Shown one piece after another: positions 14,394-21,418 of a DNA stretch of 27,600 bases. Under the pieces are notes generated by a model. It was not told the DNA's origin. It did no database searches and saw only the letters and a list, made by a program, of their open reading frames with translations. Position numbers and translations under genes: made by a program. Source of the stretch: an uncultured Candidatus Saccharibacteria bacterium (lineage in GTDB: Bacteria; Patescibacteriota; Saccharimonadia; Saccharimonadales; Saccharimonadaceae); the NCBI GenBank assembly GCA_937989565.1, contig CALKRM010000006.1, forward strand, positions 1 to 27,600. Direction: 5' to 3'. Numbering within the stretch: the stretch's first letter is position 1; each line of letters begins with the position of its first letter.

Positions 14394-14729
14394 ATGAATA
14401 ACGACCAAACCCAATTAAACATTCGAGTAACAATAGTCACCAAGGCGCAGCTGAATTCAATCGGTATCAATCTACCAGAAGATCAGATGCAGGCGCTGAT
14501 TCAGCACGTAGAAGATACGATCAATAGCCAAATTGGCGAAGAAATCGTTGAATCTCTGGACGATGATCAATTGAAGGAGTTGGTGCAGATGCAGGACAAT
14601 GACGTGCCAGCTGAAGAAATTGACGCATGGATTCGTGAGCGAATTCCAGAATATGATGAGATCATTGAAGATAACGTGGCAATTGTTCTGGGCGAATTAG
14701 CTAATAATTCTGATGCGATTCAAGCATAA
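14394..14729 (+). CDS. Small acidic protein, unknown (possibly a DUF5663-like CPR family)
   Basis: The protein is 111 aa, strongly acidic, almost all helical by sequence, with no signal peptide or membrane helix. The centre has a run of short helices with alternating leucines and acidic residues (LPEDQMQALIQHVEDTI, SLDDDQLKELVQMQ, VPAEEIDAWIRERIPEY). This resembles small helical-bundle proteins of unknown function that I associate with CPR genomes. That family link is memory-based and weak. It may be co-expressed with the coiled-coil gene 41 nt upstream or come from its own leaderless promoter. A shared terminator separates it from convergent recF. Confidence 0.75.
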   Translation: MNNDQTQLNIRVTIVTKAQLNSIGINLPEDQMQALIQHVEDTINSQIGEEIVESLDDDQLKELVQMQDNDVPAEEIDAWIRERIPEYDEIIEDNVAIVLGELANNSDAIQA

Positions 14730-14746
14730 ATAAGCCTAGGAAAAGT

Positions 14747-14778
14747 AAATCCGCCTTCACGTGAGAGGGCGGATTTTT
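14747..14778. terminator. Terminator between the 14394 gene and recF
   Basis: AAATCCGCC (14747-14755) pairs exactly with GGCGGATTT (14768-14776), and T residues run to 14778. The loop holds CACGTG. The recF stop codon lies in the T tract, so the structure may serve both directions. Confidence 0.85.
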
Positions 14779-15829
14779 ATTGTGTGGAAATTATTGAGCA
14801 GCCGTCTTTTTGGTGGCGTGCATCTGTCGTAGTGACGATGAATTGGTGATTTTGGATGGTTTCTTGGAGGAGCTTTTCGCGAGTGGCGTCTAATTCAGAA
14901 AAAACGTCATCCAGTAGAATTAGCGGTCGAGATTGGCTGACTTCTGTCTGAAGTTCTAGCTCTAATAATTTGAACGCCAGCATAATTGTTCGCATTTCGC
15001 CACGTGAAGCAACTTTAATAGCGGGCTGATCATGGAGGAAAATTGTGAAATCTTCACGGTGTGGGCCAGCAGAAGTAAATCCTGTGACTATTTCATATTC
15101 GCGAGATTTTCCTAAGCGATTTAGTAGGGCTTGGTCGTAATTTTCTAGAGGTACAATAGCGCCATATTCAATGGATAATTGTGTATCTTTTCCCGCCAAA
15201 GATTCGTATAAATTTTTTATGCGGGGCTCGTTTGTCTGGAGGAATTTGGCTCGTTTTTGGGCAATGTTGGTTGCGTATTGGACAAATTTTATGTCCCAGG
15301 CAAACAGGTTGTCGCGCCAAATCGATGAGTCTTCTTGGTGGGATTTTAAGAGTTCGTTGCGCTGTAAAAGAGTGCGATTGAAAGCCCTTAAATCTGTGTC
15401 GTATTTGGGGTCAAGTCGGGCAATTAAGCCATCCAGAAAATCGCGTCGTCGGGATGGTGAGGAGGAAATTAATCTTAGTTCGCTTGGTTCAAACAAAACG
15501 ACGGGCAAGCGGTTTTTTCTGGTTAAGGTCTTTGATTTATTGTCATTGATGATGAATTCTTTGTTGATTTTTCCGGAAATTGAATCAAGCTTAATACGTC
15601 TCTCGCCAAAATCGCCCTCCAGATGAACAATTGTTTGCGGAGCGTTCAGCGTCATACAATCGCTAAGGCTGCCACGAAAACTACTGCCGCGCAGCGCTAC
15701 ATAAACCGCCTCGAGCAGATTCGTCTTGCCGGTGCCATTTGGTCCAACGATTACCGTACCAGAATTGCTAAAAGTCGCTTCGTGCAGATGATAAGACCGG
15801 AAATTGTATAGCTTAATCTTAGAAATCAC
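14777..15829 (-). CDS. recF: DNA replication and repair protein RecF
   Basis: The protein is 350 aa from the GTG at 15829, the family's usual length. It begins (V/M)ISKIKLYNFRSYH as RecF proteins do. Walker A is GPNGTGKTN (near residue 30), the ABC signature region follows SAGPHREDF, and Walker B is PLILLDDVFSELD. It loads RecA with RecOR at gaps. A longer frame upstream runs through the promoters of recF and frr on the opposite strand and is not supported. The GTG lies exactly 6 nt after a TATAAT box, predicting an mRNA that starts on the start codon. It is separated from the usual dnaA-dnaN-gyrB neighbours. Confidence 0.93.
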   Translation of the reverse strand: MISKIKLYNFRSYHLHEATFSNSGTVIVGPNGTGKTNLLEAVYVALRGSSFRGSLSDCMTLNAPQTIVHLEGDFGERRIKLDSISGKINKEFIINDNKSKTLTRKNRLPVVLFEPSELRLISSSPSRRRDFLDGLIARLDPKYDTDLRAFNRTLLQRNELLKSHQEDSSIWRDNLFAWDIKFVQYATNIAQKRAKFLQTNEPRIKNLYESLAGKDTQLSIEYGAIVPLENYDQALLNRLGKSREYEIVTGFTSAGPHREDFTIFLHDQPAIKVASRGEMRTIMLAFKLLELELQTEVSQSRPLILLDDVFSELDATREKLLQETIQNHQFIVTTTDARHQKDGCSIISTQ

Positions 15830-15835
15830 TCTGTT

Positions 15836-15841
15836 ATTATA
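15836..15841 (-). promoter_or_regulatory. -10 box of recF
   Basis: TATAAT on the minus strand, preceded by GTGC, ending 6 nt before the GTG start at 15829. No good -35 is seen. Confidence 0.65.
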
Positions 15842-15865
15842 GCACGGGGCGTAAGACAAAATTAG

Positions 15866-15894
15866 CAGACAAGACGCTTGAAGTTTGATATAAT
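15866..15894 (+). promoter_or_regulatory. Promoter of the frr-uppS-rseP-proS operon
   Basis: CAGACA (15866-15871, four of six), 17-bp spacer, TGa plus TATAAT (15889-15894). The start is near 15901. GGAGG follows 5 nt before ATG 15920. No further promoter or terminator is obvious until after proS. Confidence 0.65.
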
Positions 15895-15919
15895 AACGGA
15901 TAGATAAATTGGAGGAAAT

Positions 15920-16474
15920 ATGTTCGACACAAACCCTTATGAAGAAAAAATGAATGCAGCGTTTAGCTTTTTTCAAGATGAATTGAAGAAGGTGCGAACG
16001 GGTAGGGCACACGCTGGAATGCTTGACGGTGTTATGGTTGAAGCTTACGGCACAAAAATGCCGCTTAATCAGGTTGCAAACGTAACCGCTCCAGAGGCGC
16101 AAATGTTGTTAGTTACGCCATTTGACCCGAGTAACATTACGGCAATTTCCTCTGCAATTCGCGACAATCAAAGTCTAGGTTTTAATCCGTCTGACGATGG
16201 GCGAGTGGTTCGCGTTCCAGTTCCAGCTTTGACGGAAGAGCGCCGCCACCAACTGGTGAAACAGGTCAGCGAGAAGGTCGAGGAAGCTCGAATTGCGATG
16301 CGTAATATTCGCCAAGACGCTCTTAAAGACGCTAAGCGAATGAAGGATAATAAAGAGCTGAGCGAAGACGATTTGAAGCGTGTAGAGAAAGAAATTGACG
16401 GCTTAATGAGTAAGATGCAGACGCAAATTGACGAGGCGTTTAAGGCGAAGGAAAAGGACGTCTTAACCGTTTAA
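15920..16474 (+). CDS. frr: Ribosome recycling factor
   Basis: The protein is 184 aa, standard RRF length. VRTGRAHAGMLDGVMVEAYG in domain I, RVPVPALTEERRHQLVKQV and the helical-bundle residues MRNIRQDA are the expected signatures. With EF-G it splits post-termination ribosomes. A strong GGAGG ribosome binding site precedes ATG 15920. Its stop codon shares one base with the next start (TAATG), suggesting termination-reinitiation. In most bacteria pyrH lies just upstream. Here recF, on the other strand, does. Confidence 0.96.
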   Translation: MFDTNPYEEKMNAAFSFFQDELKKVRTGRAHAGMLDGVMVEAYGTKMPLNQVANVTAPEAQMLLVTPFDPSNITAISSAIRDNQSLGFNPSDDGRVVRVPVPALTEERRHQLVKQVSEKVEEARIAMRNIRQDALKDAKRMKDNKELSEDDLKRVEKEIDGLMSKMQTQIDEAFKAKEKDVLTV

Positions 16475-16893
16475 TGAGTGAAACTTTTGCCGACAAAGTG
16501 AAGGCGTTGAATTTGCCGTTGGATCAAATTATTGTTATTGGTAGCGGGATTTTGGATCAATTGGGGATTCGTCCAGCTAGTGATATTGATCTTGCGGCGA
16601 GTCCTGATTTGATGAAAAATCTCTCTGAGGAGAGTGGCGATTGGATTAAAAAGTTCGACGACAATCAGCGTTTTTATTTTGTAAAAGATGACGGTTCAGC
16701 TGAAGTTTGGGATGGCTGGGAGTTTGATGGGCGGGCTGTTAGCTATGATGATTTGCTTGATTATGCGGTGAAATATGATGGCGTGAGGTTCGTTGATTTG
16801 GAATTTCTGCGCAAATGGAAGAGCTGGCGCAGTCGCGAAAAAGATGTTCAAGATGTGAAATTAATTGATGAATGGAGGGCAAATAATGAGTGA
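16474..16893 (+). CDS. Predicted minimal nucleotidyltransferase-fold protein
   Basis: The protein is 139 aa. VIGSGILDQLGIRPASDIDLAAS (residues 21-43) has the nucleotidyltransferase form: GS, then a D-x-D pair (DID) in a beta strand. Near the C-terminus, KSWRSREKDVQDVKLIDEW resembles the helix in MNT/AbiEii-type proteins, where Lys and Asp residues close the active site. The substrate is unknown, and a role as toxin, tRNA/protein nucleotidylyl-transferase or degenerate fold is open. It is locked in the operon: its start overlaps frr by 1 nt and its end overlaps uppS by 8 nt. This suggests lasting co-expression with ribosome recycling and cell-wall lipid genes. Confidence 0.7.
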   Translation: MSETFADKVKALNLPLDQIIVIGSGILDQLGIRPASDIDLAASPDLMKNLSEESGDWIKKFDDNQRFYFVKDDGSAEVWDGWEFDGRAVSYDDLLDYAVKYDGVRFVDLEFLRKWKSWRSREKDVQDVKLIDEWRANNE

Positions 16894-17581
16894 AGATGCG
16901 AATTTGCCGCGGCACATCGGGTTTATTGTTGATGGAAATCGGCGGTGGGCAAAGCAGCACGGTCTGCCGACATACGAAGGACATCTTGCGGGATATAACG
17001 CACTAAAAGACGTGGCGCTAGAGGTTCTTCATCGAGGCGTGAAATACGCGAGCGCTTACGTTTTTAGTACGGAGAACTGGAAACGGTCAGAGGAAGAAGT
17101 CCGACATTTGATGAAATTGTTATTGAACATACTGAAGGCTGACCTGCCGATATTTATTGAAAACGAGGTTCGCTTGAGGGTTGTTGGGTCTAGGGAAGGT
17201 CTGTCAGATCAATTGATCAAAGCGATTGACGAAGCTGAGGAGAAAACTGCCGACCTGAAAAATGGAGAACTGGTTTTATGCTTAAATTATGGCGGACATT
17301 TGGAGATTGCCGATGCGGTTAAAAAAATTATTCAATCTGGAATTTCTGTTGAGGAAATTACGCCTGAGTTGATTGCTGAAAATATATACGCACCAGAGGT
17401 GCCGCCATGTGATTTGATTGTTAGAACTTCTAGCGAGCAACGGCTCAGCAACTTTATGTTGTGGCGATCAGCGTACAGTGAGTTGATGTTTATTGAGAAA
17501 AATTGGCCAGACATGACGGTGGACGACGTGTCGGTGATTTTAGAGGAATATGCTAATCGAAATAGGCGGTTTGGAAAATGA
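16886..17581 (+). CDS. uppS: Isoprenyl transferase (undecaprenyl diphosphate synthase)
   Basis: The protein is 231 aa from ATG 16886, chosen because GGAGGG lies 6 nt upstream and the family alignment starts here. HIGFIVDGNRRWAK carries catalytic Asp16. AYVFSTENWKRS, CLNYGG and the late DLIVRTSSEQRLSNFMLW box bind IPP and the allylic substrate. RTSSEQR replaces the usual RTGGEQR. It builds the C55 lipid carrier for peptidoglycan and LCP-type glycopolymers, fitting the LCP and GalU-like genes in this window. It overlaps rseP by 4 nt (ATGA). cdsA and dxr, the usual next genes, are absent. Confidence 0.93.
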   Translation: MSEDANLPRHIGFIVDGNRRWAKQHGLPTYEGHLAGYNALKDVALEVLHRGVKYASAYVFSTENWKRSEEEVRHLMKLLLNILKADLPIFIENEVRLRVVGSREGLSDQLIKAIDEAEEKTADLKNGELVLCLNYGGHLEIADAVKKIIQSGISVEEITPELIAENIYAPEVPPCDLIVRTSSEQRLSNFMLWRSAYSELMFIEKNWPDMTVDDVSVILEEYANRNRRFGK

Positions 17582-18738
17582 TTGTTTGGGGAGTGTTTGT
17601 AGGGCTATTTGTTCTCATTTTATTGGTGGTTTTGCATGAATTAGGTCATGCTATTGTCGCCAAGAGAAACGGCGTCAAGGTTGAGGAATTCGGAATCGGA
17701 TTTCCGCCTGCTGCAAAAAAATGGAAAGTAAAGCGAAGTTTCTTAGGTGAGAACGTAACGTTTAGCTTGAACTGGCTGCCGCTTGGTGGGTTTGTCAGAT
17801 TGAAAGGCGAATACGATTCCGCAAAAGGCGAGGGCACATATGGCGGATCGACATTTTGGGTGAAGACGAAGATTCTGCTGGCTGGCGTCATGATGAACTG
17901 GATAACTGCGATTGTTTTGTTCACGATTCTTGCGGTAATTGGCATGCCGAAAATCCTGTCGAACCAAGTTCAATTGTCATTTGATACAGAGGTTAGGCGT
18001 TCGCCGGTGGCGATAGCGAAAGTTACGCCAGGTTCGCCTGCTGATAAAGCTGGACTTAAGGTTAATGATCAATTGGTGCAAATAAATAATCAACCACTTA
18101 CAGAGGCGGGAAAGTTGCCAATTGTAACGAAGGAAAATGCTGGCAAAAAAATCAACGTCAAGTACAAGCGTGACGGCAAAGAATCGTCGCTTGATATCCA
18201 GCTGAATGATGAAAAGTCCGTGAAAAATGGCGGATATTTGGGTGTTGTTCCGGGGCAGACGGAGAAAATGTATAGCACATGGTCGGCGCCTATTGTGGGT
18301 GTGGTGGCTACTGGGCAATTGTCATACGAAACGATTAAAGGCGTTGGCGTGTTATTGGTGAAAACCGTACACGGATCAATTGGACAAATATTCGGTTCCG
18401 CAGAATCAAAAGAATCTGCACGAGCTGATTTGGCTTCTGTCAGCGGGAGCGTAGCAGGACCAATTGGCATACTGGGCGTATTATTCCCGTCAGTTGTCAG
18501 TTCTGGGATTGAGTACATCATTTTCGTGGCGGCGTTAATCTCGCTGACGCTGGCAGTGATGAACATTTTACCAATCCCAGCGCTTGACGGCGGTCGCTGG
18601 TTCACGATGACAATTTTCCGCTTATTTAAGAAAGATCTGACGAAAGAGCGTGAAGAAAATATTCAGGCAACTGGTATGCTAATTCTATTAATCTTAACAA
18701 TTTTGGTGACGATCAGTGATGTTGGAAAACTCTTCTAA
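17578..18738 (+). CDS. rseP: Site-2 intramembrane metalloprotease RseP/RasP
   Basis: The protein is 386 aa. The zinc motif HELGH lies at residues 20-24 in the first membrane helix. A periplasm-facing single PDZ domain spans about 135-225 (TPGSPADKAGLKVNDQLVQIN), and the third metal ligand region is NILPIPALDGGRW in the last membrane part. Having one PDZ domain fits Gram-positive-type RasP rather than two-PDZ E. coli RseP. It cleaves membrane-spanning anti-sigma factors and remnant signal peptides, complementing signal peptidase I elsewhere in the window. It overlaps uppS by 4 nt and the next gene by 20 nt. Confidence 0.93.
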   Translation: MIVWGVFVGLFVLILLVVLHELGHAIVAKRNGVKVEEFGIGFPPAAKKWKVKRSFLGENVTFSLNWLPLGGFVRLKGEYDSAKGEGTYGGSTFWVKTKILLAGVMMNWITAIVLFTILAVIGMPKILSNQVQLSFDTEVRRSPVAIAKVTPGSPADKAGLKVNDQLVQINNQPLTEAGKLPIVTKENAGKKINVKYKRDGKESSLDIQLNDEKSVKNGGYLGVVPGQTEKMYSTWSAPIVGVVATGQLSYETIKGVGVLLVKTVHGSIGQIFGSAESKESARADLASVSGSVAGPIGILGVLFPSVVSSGIEYIIFVAALISLTLAVMNILPIPALDGGRWFTMTIFRLFKKDLTKEREENIQATGMLILLILTILVTISDVGKLF

Positions 18739-19525
18739 GAAAATAAAAAACCGCAAATGGTGGCTGATTTTGGCGCTTCCAGCTTGGGTTTATGGCGTAT
18801 TTTTGGCGGTGGAAGTTGTTGTTTCATTGGCGGTCGGTGCTTTAATAAAAATCGGCATACCTCTCAATTCTGTGAATCCAGTTATTTTTCATACGGTGCT
18901 TTCAGTTGTCGTATATATTTTGTCACTAATTGTTGTGATTTCCGTACCGTTTTTGGTTAAGAAGCGCCGAACAACTTTGAGCAATTTGGGCGTGAATGAT
19001 TGGCCAACGTTTTTGGAAATATTCATTTCTCCGTTTGCTTTCGTGGCGTACTTTTTACTAACGATGGTCACAATGAGCATCGCCAGAGTTGTTTTCTCGG
19101 TGGATATGCAACAAAAGCAAGCTATACCGTTCAGTCAGAGTATGCTGGCGACTCATTGGCAATTTATCATGGCGTTTGTTGTGTTGGTGGTGTTGGCGCC
19201 GATTGTTGAGGAACTTTTATATCGCGGATATCTTTACGGCAAGTTGCGCAATTCTTTCTCGATTTGGCTATCAATTATCATAACGAGCATAGCATTTGGC
19301 GCGGCTCATCTTTGGGTTGGTCCAGATTCACCATTGCAATGGGCGGTGGCAATTGATACATTTACTTTAAGCCTGGTGATGTGCGCTACCAGGGAATACA
19401 CTGGCGCAATTTGGGTGCCGATTATGATGCATATGGCGAAAAACGGAATAGCTTTTTATTTCTTGTTTGTCGATACGGGCGCAATTAATCAGACAGAATC
19501 GTTATTGCCATTTATATTTATGTAA
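18719..19525 (+). CDS. CPBP-family (CAAX/Abi) intramembrane metalloprotease
   Basis: The protein is 268 aa from ATG 18719; GTG 18716 is an alternative one codon earlier. About seven transmembrane helices are present. The catalytic signature EELLYRG lies at residues 164-170 (motif 1, EExxxR), FGAAH at 193-197 (motif 2, FxxxH), and a late MMHMAKNG carries the third motif. These glutamate-type membrane proteases act in protein processing or bacteriocin immunity. The substrate here is unknown. It overlaps the end of rseP by 20 nt, so two unrelated intramembrane proteases are co-expressed with uppS and proS. Confidence 0.88.
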   Translation: MLENSSKKIKNRKWWLILALPAWVYGVFLAVEVVVSLAVGALIKIGIPLNSVNPVIFHTVLSVVVYILSLIVVISVPFLVKKRRTTLSNLGVNDWPTFLEIFISPFAFVAYFLLTMVTMSIARVVFSVDMQQKQAIPFSQSMLATHWQFIMAFVVLVVLAPIVEELLYRGYLYGKLRNSFSIWLSIIITSIAFGAAHLWVGPDSPLQWAVAIDTFTLSLVMCATREYTGAIWVPIMMHMAKNGIAFYFLFVDTGAINQTESLLPFIFM

Positions 19526-19536
19526 AGGAGAAAAAT

Positions 19537-20784
19537 ATGCGAATGACACAACTTTTTACTAGAACTTTGAAACAGGCGCCAGCTGGCGAGGTTGCGCGAA
19601 ACGCCCAGCTTTTGATTCGTGCTGGCTATGTACATAAAACGATGGCAGGCGTTTATTCGTTTTTGCCGTTGGGTTTGAGAGTTCTTGAGAATATTAAGCA
19701 AATTGTTCGCGAGGAAATGGACAAGGTTAATAGCCAGGAATTGGTGATGAGTACTTTGCAGCGAAAGGAATTGTGGCAAGAAACTGGTCGCTGGAGCGAT
19801 GAATTGGTCGACGTTTGGTTTAAGTCTAAGCTGCAAGACGGCACAGACATTGGTTTTGGCTGGACGCACGAGGAGCCGATTGTTGATCTTCTTCGCAATT
19901 ACTTAAAGAGCTACAAAGATTTGCCAATTAGCGTTTATCAATTCCAGAATAAATTGCGAAACGAGCTTCGCGCTAAGAGTGGGATTATGCGTGGTCGTGA
20001 ATTTGTGATGAAGGATATGTATTCGATTCACGATAGTAAAGAGAGCTTGGACAGTTATTACAATTCAGTCATTGAGGCGTATAAGCGTTGTTATGACCGA
20101 TTTGGAATTGGCGATGAAACGTATGTGACGTTTGCTTCTGGCGGCGCTTTTACGAAGTTTAGCCATGAGTTTCAGACGATTTGCGATGCTGGCGAGGATT
20201 ATATTTATCTTCATCGTGGTAAAAATATCGCTGTTAATGAAGAAGTTTTGGACGAGGCAGTCAAGGAGCTTGGCGTTGATCGTAGCGAATTAGAAAAAGT
20301 GAAAACTGCTGAAGTTGGCAATATCTTTAATTTCGGCACGCAGAAATCCGAAGAAATGAAGTTGGTATTTACTGACGCCGAAGGTAAAGAACAATACGCT
20401 TATATGGGAAGTTATGGCATTGGAATTACGCGAGTTATGGGCGTGATTGTTGAGAAGTTCGCTGACGATAAAGGTTTGGTTTGGCCGGAAAATATTGCGC
20501 CGTTTAAGGTTCATATTGTGGCAATTGGCGAAAAAGGACAGGAATTGGCGGGCAAGTTTTATGACGAGCTGGATAATAGTGGCGTCGATGCGCTGCTTGA
20601 TGATCGCGATGAGCGTCCAGGCGTGAAATTTGCTGATGCTGAACTAATGGGATTGCCGTGGCGGATAACGATTGGCGATCGAGCGATTGACGGTGATGGT
20701 TTGTTTGAATTGACGGAACGAGCAACTGGCGAAACGCGAAAAATGGATTATCAGCAGTTGATGGATTTTTGCTTGAGTCGGTAA
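19537..20784 (+). CDS. proS: Prolyl-tRNA synthetase lacking the editing insertion
   Basis: The protein is 415 aa. The class II motifs are present: motif 1 around the PLGLRVLENIKQIVREEMD helix, motif 2 in FQNKLRNELRAKSGIMRGREFVMKDMYSIH, and motif 3 in YMGSYGIGITRVMG. The C-terminal anticodon-binding domain (about 325-415) begins VHIVAIGEKG. It has bacterial-type motif sequences, but the roughly 180-residue INS editing domain that bacterial ProRS carries between motifs 2 and 3 is missing, as in alphaproteobacterial/mitochondrial short forms. Mischarged Ala-tRNAPro would need a separate editing protein or go uncorrected. AAAGGAG precedes ATG 19537; a second ATG at 19543 is possible. It is the last gene of the frr operon. 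Confidence 0.95.
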   Translation: MRMTQLFTRTLKQAPAGEVARNAQLLIRAGYVHKTMAGVYSFLPLGLRVLENIKQIVREEMDKVNSQELVMSTLQRKELWQETGRWSDELVDVWFKSKLQDGTDIGFGWTHEEPIVDLLRNYLKSYKDLPISVYQFQNKLRNELRAKSGIMRGREFVMKDMYSIHDSKESLDSYYNSVIEAYKRCYDRFGIGDETYVTFASGGAFTKFSHEFQTICDAGEDYIYLHRGKNIAVNEEVLDEAVKELGVDRSELEKVKTAEVGNIFNFGTQKSEEMKLVFTDAEGKEQYAYMGSYGIGITRVMGVIVEKFADDKGLVWPENIAPFKVHIVAIGEKGQELAGKFYDELDNSGVDALLDDRDERPGVKFADAELMGLPWRITIGDRAIDGDGLFELTERATGETRKMDYQQLMDFCLSR

Positions 20785-20795
20785 AGCTGATTATA

Positions 20796-20824
20796 TTGAC
20801 ATAATAAATAGCGATTGATATACT
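20796..20824 (+). promoter_or_regulatory. Promoter of greA
   Basis: Perfect TTGACA (20796-20801), exact 17-bp spacer, TGa plus TATACT (20819-20824). This is among the strongest predicted promoters in the window. Start near 20831. Confidence 0.8.
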
Positions 20825-20830
20825 CAGATA

Positions 20831-20916
20831 GACTTAATCAAGACTAACTAAAAACACTATATTTAGTGTAGATCGTAGGGCTAATACCACTACATACAGT
20901 AGAGGAGGAGATTTTT
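20831..20916 (+). promoter_or_regulatory. Structured 86-nt leader of greA
   Basis: It holds a 6-bp hairpin ACACTA/TAGTGT (20854-20859 with 20864-20869). Further on, CTAC (20890-20893) can pair either with GTAG upstream (20875-20878) or with GTAG downstream (20899-20902). The second pairing touches the GAGGAGGAG ribosome binding site. The two pairings exclude each other, the pattern of a switchable leader. No named riboswitch is recognised. Confidence 0.4.
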
Positions 20917-21372
20917 ATGAAAAAAACTTATCAAATTACAGAATCTGGTAAAGCTGATTTAGAAAAAGAATTGGCAGAATTGAAAGGCCGACGTGGCGAA
21001 ATTGCTGAAAAAATTGCGGCAGCACGAGATTTTGGCGACTTGAGCGAAAACGCAGAATATGACGCCGCACGCGAAGAGCAGGGCTTGGTGGAAACGCGAA
21101 TTTTGGAAATTGAAGATATTCTGCAGAACGCCGAAATTATTAAATCCAGCGGCAGTTCAAGTGTTGGCTTGGGCAGTACAGTTGAATTGCAGTGCCCAGA
21201 GAAAACTGTGACTTATACGGTTGTCGGTCCAGTTGAAGCCGATCCGTTGGCTGGACGAATCTCAGATCAGTCGCCAATTGGTAAAGAATTGATTGGTAAG
21301 AAAATCGGTGATGAAGTGACGATTAAAACGCCAAAAGCCGAAATTACCTACATTATTAAGTCGATATCTTAA
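20917..21372 (+). CDS. greA: Transcription elongation factor GreA
   Basis: The protein is 151 aa. The N-terminal coiled coil carries the tip ARDFGDLSENAEYDAAREEQG with the acidic residues that reach the RNA polymerase active site and stimulate cleavage of backtracked RNA. The C-terminal FKBP-like domain follows (about 80-151). Length is close to the usual 158. It has a very strong Shine-Dalgarno (GAGGAGGAG), a near-consensus promoter and a long leader, so it is probably highly expressed. Confidence 0.95.
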   Translation: MKKTYQITESGKADLEKELAELKGRRGEIAEKIAAARDFGDLSENAEYDAAREEQGLVETRILEIEDILQNAEIIKSSGSSSVGLGSTVELQCPEKTVTYTVVGPVEADPLAGRISDQSPIGKELIGKKIGDEVTIKTPKAEITYIIKSIS

Positions 21373-21399
21373 GTCCGGCGGGATTTACCACGTATAATG

Positions 21400-21408
21400 T
21401 GCTATAAT
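21400..21408 (+). promoter_or_regulatory. Extended -10 promoter of lysS
   Basis: TGcTATAAT (-10 at 21403-21408), ending 10 nt before ATG 21419. A second TATAAT lies 10 bp upstream (21393-21398) and could give an alternative start. No clear -35 or Shine-Dalgarno. Confidence 0.65.
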
Positions 21409-21418
21409 TATCTCTGTT

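Noticed and set aside
14747..14778. CACGTG core resembling the centre of a parS site
   Set aside because: It is the loop of a perfect terminator stem and lacks the outer TGTTtc/gaAACA arms of parS.
15830..16102. N-terminal extension of recF of about 91 codons on the minus strand
   Set aside because: The extension runs through the recF and frr promoters and into frr. RecF family length and N-terminal alignment fit the GTG at 15829.
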